From Diphasiastrum complanatum (lineage: Eukaryota; Streptophyta; Lycopodiopsida; Lycopodiales; Lycopodiaceae), in NCBI GenBank assembly GCA_029204225.1, contig MU831982.1, positions 1 to 29,177 of the forward strand: a stretch of DNA of 29,177 nt, given 5' to 3'. The number at the start of each line of letters is the position of its first letter. The first letter of the stretch is position 1. The notes under the pieces were generated by a model. That model ran no database searches. It was not told the DNA's origin and saw nothing but the letters and a program-made list of their open reading frames with translations. Made by a program: the position numbers and the translations under genes. Positions 19,934 to 28,589 of the stretch are shown in pieces.

Positions 19934-21059
19934 AAAAATTGTAAAGAACCCACTACATTTATAAGTTTTCCATTGAAAAAAAAGATGGGATAAAGTGAAT
20001 TGCATGCGTGCATAAAAAGATTCTATCAACTTATGTTGGTCAAAAGTAGAATTCACAAAACACATTTCCTCTATCATTGGTTACGTTCTATATTCTTGCC
20101 TCATATTTTCTTGATGCATTGTCTTTCTTTTTTCTTGTAGCTCGTGTGGATGTTGATGGTATTATAATGTAGAGTATGCTCCATTGTGTGTCGGTTTTTG
20201 GCTTGGGAGGAGGAAGGTGGTCTCTTTTAAAAGATTCCATTCACTTTTTGCTAGTTCAAGTTTTGTTATGATGTTGTGAGGAGTGGATGACTATGAAATA
20301 CTAACAATTTTTTTTTTTTGAAATGATAACGATTCAAAAAAGGAATAATAGTTAGAATCTTTCAAGAAATCTCCTAAAATTTACATCAAGAGATCCGTTT
20401 TCAAATTGATATACAACTTTCTTTTTTGTCTAAAATGAATTCTAAAAACAATTAATTTCAATGGAAAAACTAAAAGAACTTGCTAGGTTACCAAAGATGA
20501 AAGCCACAATTCTAGAAGGATACATTGTGTATTTTTTGGATCCATAATCAAGAAAATGCCCAATTTTACATCATCTTCACTTAGTCTTTGCCAACTCTGT
20601 TCTTGACATATTCCATTTTAGAAGAGTCATATTTTTGCAGTTGAGTCAAGTTGCAAAATGGCATCTGAATCCTAAATAATATTTATCAAACATTCCTTCA
20701 CAAATTTTTTTGTGTGCTATAGACCTTTACATTTAGTCATTATAAGACCTTGTTTTAAAATAAGTACTGTTCACTTTGTCAAACGATTTAACATTTGTGA
20801 GTAAAAAATCAAAAGCCAAAAATTCCACATAATTACAGTCATTTTTTTTTTTTTTTAATTTTTTGTCCACTAACATGCTTTACCAAAAGTTACAATATAA
20901 GGCTCTAGCCTTTGCACTACAAGATCCATTGACCATTACAACTGAAAAAACCATGATGGTGAAGCAAACATATTGGTGTCTATCTTAACCTAGCTCTAGG
21001 GTATGCTTTTAGTACAAATATTTGTTATAAACACGGGTCTCCTTATAGAAATATGGTTC
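19934..21059. other. AT-rich intergenic sequence, nothing recognised
   Basis: No ORF above background, several homopolymer T/A runs (20309-20322, 20842-20857). No feature I can support. Confidence 0.4.
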
Positions 21060-21730
21060 AAAAACATACTTTTTGCAAGCACTAGTATATGGACATCCGT
21101 GCACATAAAAATCTTGTTTACAAAGAATATTTTTTGTGACCATCAAATCGGGTGCCCATGTTGACAATTATGTGCTAACAGCGAGTATGTCCATGAAATA
21201 GTCAACCAACATGGACATTTCCATGGACACTAGTACACGAACATCAGTGGACATAAAACTCTTGCTTACAAAGAATAATTTTGCAACCATTGATGCCCAT
21301 GTTGACAATTTTGTGTTGATGAGGGTATACATATGGAATTGTCAACATGGACACCATGGAAATGCCCATATTGACAATTCCATAAACATATTTGTGCTTA
21401 GCATGAAATAGTCAACATGGACACCACATATTTATCAATGTGGACAATACTGCTCATAAAATATACTTCCGATAACCAAGATTTTGGGACTATTGATGTC
21501 CATATACTAGCGCTTATAAAAAGTAGTTTTGTAATTCTATATTCAGAAGCACAAGTGTTTATAAACTAGTGCTCATGAGAATAATTTTTTGTAGCCTTCT
21601 TCTTTATCAACATTGGTGTCCATGAATCAATGCTTGTATAAATAACTTTTTATGATCACTAGTGTCCATAAATCGATGCTCATAAATACTTTTTCTATAC
21701 TTATTTTTTATAGGTATGGGTGTCCATATA
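21060..21730. repeat. Degenerate tandem array with palindromic CCATGTTGACAATT motifs
   Basis: Units of roughly 150 bp repeat with decay. Shared blocks are ACTAGTAnAnGnACATC, GGACATAAAA, TTACAAAGAATA and ACCAT..GATGCCCATGTTGACAATT. The block CCATGTTGACAATT (about 21160 and 21298) and its complement AATTGTCAACATGG (about 21337), with a variant CCATATTGACAATTCC near 21366 and GTCAACATGGACACCA at about 21343 and 21410, can pair within and between units. Later units (21480-21730) keep only TGTCCATA and GCTCATA(A)A blocks. Confidence 0.7.
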
Positions 21731-21890
21731 TGTAGGAAAGGTAAAAGATATCTTTGCTCAATATAGATGGTCACAACATTATGTATGTGTTGAGAATAGA
21801 CATGTGTATGTTGAGCATCGATTCACAATGTTGCAGACTGTCTATTCTTAGCATGAATCCATTTATGTTGAACATCGACATGTCATTGTG
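21731..21890. other. Short unassigned stretch
   Basis: Contains a degenerate repeat of ATGTTGAGCATCGA/ATGTTGAACATCGA (near 21808 and 21866), probably related to the array on its left. Confidence 0.4.
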
Positions 21891-22606
21891 TGAAATTTTC
21901 ACGTGTGGGAATGGCACAAAGTGTGATTTGATCTCCTAAGGATTTGTGATTGCACCTAAATGAAGTGTAGATTGAGAATCAAGATCAAACACTCAATTTG
22001 ATGGCAAGAGCACTCATCAACATGCATAAAATTAAAATACAAGCACTTTCACACACGTGGAGAAGTACACATGAAAAAACTAAGTATGAAAAACAGGTTG
22101 CTCTCGGGTAGAGAGAGAAAGTGCCAATCAAGCCTCAAGTAGAGAGAGAATCCAATAATGACTAGAAACACCAAACTCATATTGATCTCAAAAAACTTCA
22201 TACAAATGGATTCATCCTACTAGTATAAACTGGAGGTAGTCCATGCTCAATTCCTATTGGACCCCTTTTCTAGCACCTCTTAAATCCTATTGGATGAGTG
22301 ACTCAACGTCCTCTTGATTTGATTGGACCGTTCTAATGAAACTATCACTTATGATTGGGGACCCTTGACCTCATGCCAACACTTTGAATTTGGTCACTCA
22401 TCAAATCTAAACTTGACACTTGTAGTGAGCCTAACTAGCTCAAGCTACACCATAATTGACTTTTTTCCTAATGATGGAAAGACATGTGTTCTTGACTATT
22501 TAGCCTCTAAAGCCAAAATTGGCCCAATCAACTTCCTACACATAGATGCTTGATGAAAAACTTAATCAAACCCCTAAAGTCAACATAAATAGCTTTTGAT
22601 TTTTCA
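21891..22606 (-). repeat. Probable 3' LTR of a minus-strand copia-like element
   Basis: It starts TGAAATTTTCACGTGTGG and ends GATTTTTCA on the plus strand. The right boundary is set by the polypurine tract of the element (plus-strand CTCCTCCT at 22609-22616) and by RNase H coding sequence just beyond. Its first 60 bp align loosely with the start of the right-hand LTR at 24334 (CACGTGTGG, GAATG, ACAA, GTGTGAT, GATCT) but the LTRs are far from identical. Confidence 0.6.
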
Positions 22607-22639
22607 AACTCCTCCTAAGAAGTTATATATTCTAATAAA

Positions 22640-22927
22640 ACATGGATCTTGGAATCAATTCAAGATTAGATCTAAACTTGATGAAGGAGCTCTTGAGTAG
22701 TGGCTTGGTGAGTAGATCGACAATACATGAAGATGTATCAATGTGCTCCAAGTGGATCTCTCCTCCAATAAGCTTCTCTCTCACAACATGGTGTGCAACT
22801 TTAATGTGTCTGCTCCTTGCATGAAATATTGGATTGTTGGCAAGAGTTTGGGTCGAATGTTGTCACAATAGATCAATGGTAGATCATCCTCCTTGATGCA
22901 CTTTAGCTCCAATAAAATCCTCTTGAT
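22640..22927 (-). pseudogene. Minus-strand copia RNase H C-terminal fragment
   Basis: Minus-strand frames give LANNPIFHARSRHIKVAHHVVREKL then HIDTSSCIVDLLTKPL, the C-terminal end of copia RNase H. The upstream part (with the catalytic SDAD box) is missing: this fragment directly follows the gag at 22928 in the element's own direction. At least one stop and small shifts are present near 22880-22920. It belongs to the same family as 28390-28560 on the plus strand. Confidence 0.8.
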
Positions 22928-23563
22928 TCAAAGCACCTCTTTTGTTGTTCTTCCACCATTCTCAAGTTTGCTCAACCTGGATAGTTTGTAGCTTTTGCTA
23001 GATTCTTCAGAAATAAGAATTCCTTGGAGAGTTTCTAGATTAGGCAACTCCTCCTTAATGGAAAAAGACTGAACACGATTATCATAGTCATCTCTCGAGC
23101 CATTTAAAATTACTTGAACTAGCTCATCTTGGTTAATAGTAACACCAACACAAGAAAGCTCTCTATGTAAATCTTTAACTCTCAGAACATAGTTTGATGC
23201 ACTCTCTTCACGTCTTTGGAAACTTTGGAAAATCTGATTCCTAAGAGTGAGTATTCTAGAAGTATTCTTTGCTTCATAGATGGACTTAAGTGCATCCCAA
23301 GCTTCTTTGGTTGTAGTGCAAGATCTTATCTCTCTCAGAATTTCATTAGATACATTCATCTTAATGAAATGTAGAGCCATTCTAGCTCTCTTCCTGTACT
23401 TAGGAATTTCAACCTGTGCTTGAGGCTCCTCCTCAACACCAAGCACAATGTCCATAACATCCTGGAGTATTAAAATAGACTCCATTCTGAACTTCCAAAT
23501 TGAGTAATTAGAAGTATTTAGTCTTTCATTTGCTTCTAGAAGATATCCTCCTAGAGGTGCCAT
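22928..23563 (-). CDS. Copia-like Gag, open reading frame of 211 codons
   Basis: The frame starts MAPLGGYLLEANERLNTSNY and carries SIWKFRMESIL, KEAWDALKSIYEAKN, LRNQIFQSFQRREESASNYVLRVKDL and LVQVILNGSRDDYD, the order of motifs in the plant copia Gag N-terminal and central domain (DUF4219 and UBN2/Retrotran_gag_2 families). It is free of stops, unlike the plus-strand relative at 2322. It ends before the zinc knuckle: the frame stops after GGRTTKEVL, where RNase H sequence begins. It would form a capsid-like particle without an RNA-binding knuckle, protease, integrase or RT, so the element depends on others. Start choice: this Met matches the start of the relative (MASMGGFLLEA). Confidence 0.82.
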   Translation of the reverse strand: MAPLGGYLLEANERLNTSNYSIWKFRMESILILQDVMDIVLGVEEEPQAQVEIPKYRKRARMALHFIKMNVSNEILREIRSCTTTKEAWDALKSIYEAKNTSRILTLRNQIFQSFQRREESASNYVLRVKDLHRELSCVGVTINQDELVQVILNGSRDDYDNRVQSFSIKEELPNLETLQGILISEESSKSYKLSRLSKLENGGRTTKEVL

Positions 23564-24320
23564 TTAGATGAAGACTTCTAGTTATTGGACTGCAATATGT
23601 TTGAGCTTGTTCTAATCAAACTTAAAGTTGCTGCTTTCTTTCACTATAGGTATTTTCAAGGATGTACTACCTTCCTATGTGAAACACTTGCAACTGTATT
23701 TGAGATGGATCTCAGATATTCCACAAGACAAGATTATCTAGATCAGACACACAAAGTGGATTGAGACACTTTGGCAAGTTTGAATCCTACTTTTGGCACG
23801 TGTGAAATGCTTCAAAAGAAAACACTATTGACACTCAAAAGGCTCAAAGGGTGTTCAATTACTTCAAACTTAGTCTTGATATTCAGTTTCTTGTGAAGGA
23901 TGCTCAAAACAATGGATTCAGAACAAAGCAAGGTTGAATCAAATCCAAATGCTATCACTCGCATTTTGGACCTATCCCTATCCTCTTTAAGAGCTCATAA
24001 CTCTTGATAGACACATTAGATTGATTTGGTTTCAATCTCTATGGAAATTATAGATCATAAGCTTTCCATCAAGCTATAACATCACTATCTTTGGATCTAC
24101 TAGCAAGGAGATAAAAGGGACTGAAAATCTCTGATTTTCACACGTGCAGAATTCCAGAATTTTGTACTACCACTTTTCAGGTCTGAAAATTCAGCTCCAA
24201 TCCGATTTGATTCAAATACATTTCAAAGAAAGGTGAGAAAAAGTGCAAAACTATTTTTTTGCTTGAATTAGCTCTCAATTTCTTGTACAATCAAAGATGT
24301 TAGCATGCAAAGCTTAATTT
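23564..24320 (-). other. Leader of the minus-strand copia-like element
   Basis: About 750 bp between the gag start and the primer site, without ORFs. 24023-24159 is the block also found at 13717-13853. CACGTGTGAAA occurs at 23797. Confidence 0.6.
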
Positions 24321-24333
24321 GGCTCTCATACCA
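24321..24333 (-). promoter_or_regulatory. Primer binding site (initiator Met tRNA), minus strand
   Basis: The plus strand GGCTCTCATACCA is the complement of TGGTATGAGAGCC, a clear initiator-Met-tRNA primer site. It abuts the LTR end TGACAAAA at 24334, which fixes that LTR boundary. Confidence 0.88.
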
Positions 24334-25116
24334 TGACAAAATTTCCAGAATTCACACGTGTGGAGAATGTCCACAAGTGTGATGGATCTAATTAAGCTTT
24401 ATGATTAGCATAGTAACCTGATTCTAGATTGATTAACAAGATCTAGTTCAGAAGATATGGCTTAACCCTAAACCCTAAACCCTAAGCATTAGAATATGAT
24501 AGCAATAAATCAATAATGAGCAAAAGTACAGGATATCAGTGTATTGGCATTAGCCTCAACACAAGTTAGAGAGAGAAAGATAGAGAGATAACAAGCAAAA
24601 AGTGTGTGGATCCAAATTGGCATGAGATAGCTACAAAGCTTTGGTTCTTCATTACAAAATATGAGGAGAGCTACACATATTTATGGAGTTTGAGGTAGCT
24701 CGAGGTAGAACCACATCCATCCATCAATAAATGACATCTAGAGTCTATGTGACATTTCTCACTTCTCATGCATGAACCTCTACCAACTTTCTCCAATGTC
24801 CTAGTTCTAACTAGAAATGTACAAATCATCATGCATGTGTCCATATTACACTTTGTGCATGCCTTGCATGTCACTATGGATCACTTACAATTAATGCATG
24901 TGAATTGCCACAAGTTGCTACAAGCACAATTTTGCTAATTCTCTTGCCTACAAACTATATGCAAGTTGTACTCATCATTCTAGATATGACATATCCATGT
25001 AGCTCGAGTTCTATCTAGGCCAAACTTGGCATTTTGCATTTATGAACAATGTACTTGCATGGTACAATATTTGTAGCAAGCCTAAAGTCAAGATGGATTA
25101 TTTTTCCATTTCAACA
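24334..25116 (-). repeat. 5' LTR of the minus-strand copia-like element
   Basis: The left boundary is fixed by the primer site; the right boundary at TTTCAACA (25109-25116) is my best estimate, giving TGTTGAAATGG as the LTR start in its own direction. A TATA-like CATAAATATG lies at about 24672-24682 on the minus strand. It contains CACACGTGTGG (24353-24363) and three CCCTAAA telomere-type units (24464-24485). Confidence 0.6.
24464..24485 (+). repeat. Short interstitial telomere-type repeat, three CCCTAAA units
   Basis: AACCCTA three times in a row followed by A. Plant-type telomere motif inside an LTR, too short to imply a former chromosome end. Confidence 0.85.
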
Positions 25117-25551
25117 TGATCTACTATGTATCCCTGGTTGCTACAGTTATTTGGTGCACTTAACCTAGTCGGTAAACATAAATAGATGATCAAGTATTGT
25201 TGAAACAAATACTTGTAGAGTTAATGGACAAAAAAAAAGGATTTGGATAAGGATCTAAATGTGGTGTTATACATGTATAATTAAGTTCTGCACCTATACA
25301 TTTGAGATTTCTAAATCATTAGCAATTAAGTTGAATAATCGGTTTATTCTTGAGGAGGTTAATTGGCAAAACAAACAAGGTGAAGAGAATTCACCAAGAA
25401 CTGTTTGTTTGGTGTATATTGCTTGTAAGACGCATGAATTGTGAGTCATCTAAATTCATCAATTTAATAATGTACATAGTGTGAAAGATTTCAGATACTT
25501 AAGATCCAATCTACTTGAATGATCTTTGGTTAGAAAGAGAAATACACTACC
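25117..25551. other. Unassigned AT-rich sequence
   Basis: No feature recognised. A 61-codon frame at 25259-25444 has no recognisable domain. The corresponding sequence is absent from the related block at 13717-13971. Confidence 0.4.
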
Positions 25552-25668
25552 AATCTCAACAATGTAGAAAAATCAGCATCTACACACAATTTGAGATGCA
25601 AACACTAATAGAACTTGATCAAACTTGAATGAAATGATTATGTACTGTTGTTGTCCGTACAAAACCAG
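25552..25668. repeat. Second copy of the 13855-13971 segment
   Basis: Nearly identical to 13855-13971 and ending at ...ACCAG. To its right, 13972 onward and this copy differ completely: here the interior of the GC-rich element begins. Confidence 0.88.
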
Positions 25669-25922
25669 TTGCGCCCTCACTCATGCCAGCGGCCCAGAGG
25701 GTGGAAGGTGGGGGGCCGCTGGACAGCGCAGCCAGCGAGCAGTGGGGGCTGGGAGAGGGTACACAAGGGGAGCGGGGGGGGGGGGGGGGGGGGATTGTAC
25801 CTCAATCCCCTCTCCCCCCAACTTTTTTTTTGAAATTTTTTTTCAATATAGGGTCCCAATGAAATATTGCGCCCCCTTTTTTGACATTCTAAGTTATTCA
25901 AAATGACTTTTGAAGGCCGTGA
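25669..25922 (-). mobile_element. Partial GC-rich TIR element, inverted relative to the copy at 14631
   Basis: 25669-25773 is the reverse complement of about 14775-14880, and 25794-25922 is the reverse complement of the left arm 14631-14760 (it has the left-arm marker ATTGTACC and ATGAAATATT). A run of 20 G lies at 25774-25793. The other half and other arm are missing. The outer flank is the same 22-base junction segment as for the copy at 14631-15183, though there it borders the right arm. Confidence 0.85.
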
Positions 25923-25944
25923 AAAAATAGCTATATTTTCATTT

Positions 25945-27325
25945 AAAGCTTGATGGGCTGAATTGATGCAAGAATTCAATCATGAATTCTGTTACATAAG
26001 AGGCAGCTCTAATCAAGTTGCAGATGCTCTTAGTCAGATCGGTGAACTGGATGAGTTGTCATTCACCCAGATTTCTACGGATCTATATCTTTCGTTGAGA
26101 GAAATATGAATCAGATTCCCATTCTGGTCACATTTGGAACATTGTTCAGATCAGAAGAAATGTGGACAGTGTTGAGTTAGAAACACAGGGGACTCAACTA
26201 ACTAAGAAAGATAAGAATATTGTGGAATAGTTCACCATTCGAGATAGATTACTATTTTGGAATGGAAAAGTCTGTGTACCTGGGGATGATGAGTCAAACG
26301 GAAGATTTTGTTTGAATGTCATGACATACCCTGTGGAGGACATCCCAGTATACACAAGACTCAGGACATAGTTAAGAGGGAATTTTATTGGCCAAAGCTC
26401 AAGCCATATGTCAAGTCATATGTTGTTAAATGCAAGCATTGTCAACTAGCAAAGGCCGAACGCCATAAGGCTGGTGGTTTGTTGCATCCGTTAGATATCC
26501 CAGATAAGAAATGGGAAAGCATATCCATGAATTTTGTAGTTGGACTTCCAAAGACCCAACGACAAAATGATTCTATTTGGGTTGCAATGGATCAGTTAAC
26601 TAAGTTTGTTGCATTCATACCAGTCAAGTCAACTACAAAGGCTTCTGATTTAGCCCAGATCTTTGTTGAGAAATTAATTCGGTTGTAAGGTCTGCCAAGT
26701 GATTGTTAGTGATAGAGATCCTAAGTTCACATGTCACTTTTGGTCAACAATATTTCATAAACTGGAAACTTCTTTGAGTTTAAAGTTCTGCTGATCATCC
26801 TAAATCAGATGGCCAGACAGAAAGGACTAATCAAACTATGGAAGATATTATGAGGACATATGTTTCTCACAGACAATCTCATTGGGAATATTATCTCCCA
26901 CTGGTTGAGTTTGTATATAATAGTAGAAAATATTTTGCTACAAGTTACAGTCCTTTTATGCTTATGTACGGTTTTGAACCTAGATCTCCAGTAAATGTTG
27001 AGACAAAGTCTATTAAGATCCAGAAGGTTGCTGATTTTTTGCATGATATGCAAGAAATGTTGCAAGTGGCTAAGGATAGTATCTGAAGTGCTTAGGATAG
27101 AGTTAAACACTATATCGATTTTAAGAGATCTCCGAGAGATTTTAAAGTTGATGACTAGGTATATCTTAGGACTCCAAAAGATTCTAAGACGTTACGTACA
27201 GGGAAGCATTATAAGTTGTCTACTCGTTATTGTGGACCTTTCAAGATTGTATGTAGAATTGGTTCTTTGGCATATGACTCGATCTTCAAGGAAAATCGGA
27301 TAGAAACAGTTTAAGGAGGGAAAAA
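25945..27325 (+). pseudogene. Gypsy RNase H end and integrase, copy C, running to the 3' LTR
   Basis: It begins at the same AAAGCTTGATGG as copy B. The frame 26308-26688 has the HHCC region (one site CKHCQ instead of CKPCQ) and SMNFVVGLP with the missing catalytic Asp. Frameshifts follow near 26695 and 26780 (an extra A in TTTAAAGTTCTG). 26838-27086 continues through SHRQSHWEYYLPLVEFVYNS and PVNVETKSIKI into the C-terminal part absent from A and B: KVADFLHDMQEM, then after a stop DRVKHYIDFKRSP and RYCGPFKIVCRIGSLAY, the GPF module. No chromodomain follows; the frame ends just before the LTR. Confidence 0.9.
27311..27325 (+). promoter_or_regulatory. Gypsy polypurine tract
   Basis: TTAAGGAGGGAAAAA immediately before the 3' LTR start TGTTATG, the expected plus-strand primer. 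Confidence 0.88.
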
Positions 27326-27846
27326 TGTTATGTCCATGACCAATACATAGGATAAAATATACTCCTAGTCCTTGATACATGGTACTCCAGTGAAACAAGC
27401 TGTTAGTTATGCCACGTCATACTGGACGTGACCTGAAAGTAACAAATATCCTTGTTAGGCCCAGAACACATGAAATGGAGTTTAGACAAGGTATGAGACA
27501 GTGTATGCATGTGTAGAGTTATCAATAGCAATTCTATGAATAGTTGGTCCATGCATAGGACTCTATTCCAGGTAAATCTATGTATAGGGAACCTAGGGCT
27601 ATGCATGGCTCAGTGCCCAGGATGCTTTTGGCTCTATATAATGGGTCCAAACTCACTCTACTCCTCATCATGGTTCTTGATTCATTGCGAGGCTCTCACT
27701 CTACATTTATGCTTCTTGTTCCTTGGCTTGGGGGTGAGGCTTCTAGAGATTGATTGGATGCTTCTACTTGCTTGGGTGGTTTTTCCACAATGTGTTATCC
27801 TTTGTGTTTGGGATTTGTAAGTAGAATCTAAGGAGCTTCCCTTATA
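27326..27846 (+). repeat. Gypsy 3' LTR
   Basis: 521 bp, same ends as 4271-4791, with about 42 substitutions and no net length change by hand count. TATA box CTATATAATGG near 27632. Confidence 0.93.
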
Positions 27847-27851
27847 CTAAG
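27847..27851 (+). repeat. Target site duplication CTAAG, right copy
   Basis: Directly after the gypsy 3' LTR; identical to 4266-4270. Copia-1 coding sequence continues at 27852. Confidence 0.92.
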
Positions 27852-28589
27852 TATGCTAGATCAATCTTAGCAAAGTTTGGCATGAATTATTGTAGAGTTG
27901 AAACTCCCATGGAACTAAGTGTAAAAGATTCTAAGGAAAGTGATGAAGCATCCTTTGAGGACATCACTACCTATAGAATGCTTATTGGTTCTTTGAAATA
28001 CTTAACCATCACTAGACTAGATATTAGTTTTTGTGTTGGCAAATTGAGTCAATACATGCAAAGTCCACTGATATGTCATTGGAAAAGTGCACAAAGGGTA
28101 TTAAGGTACATCTTGGCTACAAAAGACTTTGGCATAGTTTATGAAAGGACTGATATTTGTTTGAGAGCATATTCTAACTCAAGTTTTGTAGGTGACAAGA
28201 TGGATAGAAAATCCATAAGTGCATTTGCTACATTCTTATGTGGAGGAACTACATCTTGGCTTTCCAAAAAGCAAGATACCATCTCTCTTTCATCAACAAA
28301 ATCTGAGTATAAAGCTATGACAACAACAACAAAGGAGATTCTTTGTCTTAAAAGGATTTTGGAGGAGCTTCATGTGATCAAGGATTGAGACATTCCATGC
28401 ATATATTGTGACAATCAAGCAGCTCAACAACTTGCAAACAATCCAATCTTCCATGCTCGAACCAAGCACATTGAGATTTCACATCATTTCGTGAGGGAGA
28501 AAGTGCAAGCAAAGGAGATCAAGCTTACTCATGTTTCATCATCAGATTGCATTGCTGATATAGATTTACCAAGCTAGATTTTTGAGGAG
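27852..28589 (+). pseudogene. copia-1 reverse transcriptase part 2 and RNase H
   Basis: The frame resumes as YARSILAKFGM and continues through TPMELSVKD, YRMLIGSLKYL (end of RT), then RNase H. The usual YSDADW box reads AYSNSSFVGD, so the first catalytic Asp is Asn. The Glu is kept in SSTKSEYKAM and the Asp in CDNQAAQQLANN. A TGA at 28386 interrupts between these two, and the C-terminus reads HVSSSDCIADIDLPS with a stop before the LTR, where LTKPL is expected. It matches the RNase H end of the minus-strand element at 22640-22927. Confidence 0.9.

Larger units (their letters stand above)
4271..27846 (+). mobile_element. Ty3/gypsy retrotransposon, 23.6 kb because of internal insertion and amplification
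   Basis: Two LTRs of 521 bp each (4271-4791 and 27326-27846) are flanked by the CTAAG target duplication. A primer site follows the first LTR and a purine tract precedes the second. In between lie gag, a protease fragment, the RT end, RNase H and integrase, the gypsy order. The LTRs differ at about 42 of 521 positions by hand count (about 8%). The internal part is expanded by a minus-strand copia element at 7534-12284 and by a 12-kb block (13720-25944) containing a second partial gypsy copy, a TIR element and host-like DNA. Integrase lacks its first catalytic Asp, so the element is inactive. Confidence 0.92.

Noticed and set aside
19724-19944. ORFs with (LS)n and poly-proline
   Set aside because: Translations of the CT/CCT microsatellite.
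16844-21890. Host gene captured by the gypsy element through transduction
   Set aside because: The segment begins exactly after a copia 3' LTR end, so it is better explained as normal flank carried along in the tandem amplification.
24464-24485. Former telomere or chromosome fusion point
   Set aside because: Only three CCCTAAA units inside an LTR; too short to support a fusion.
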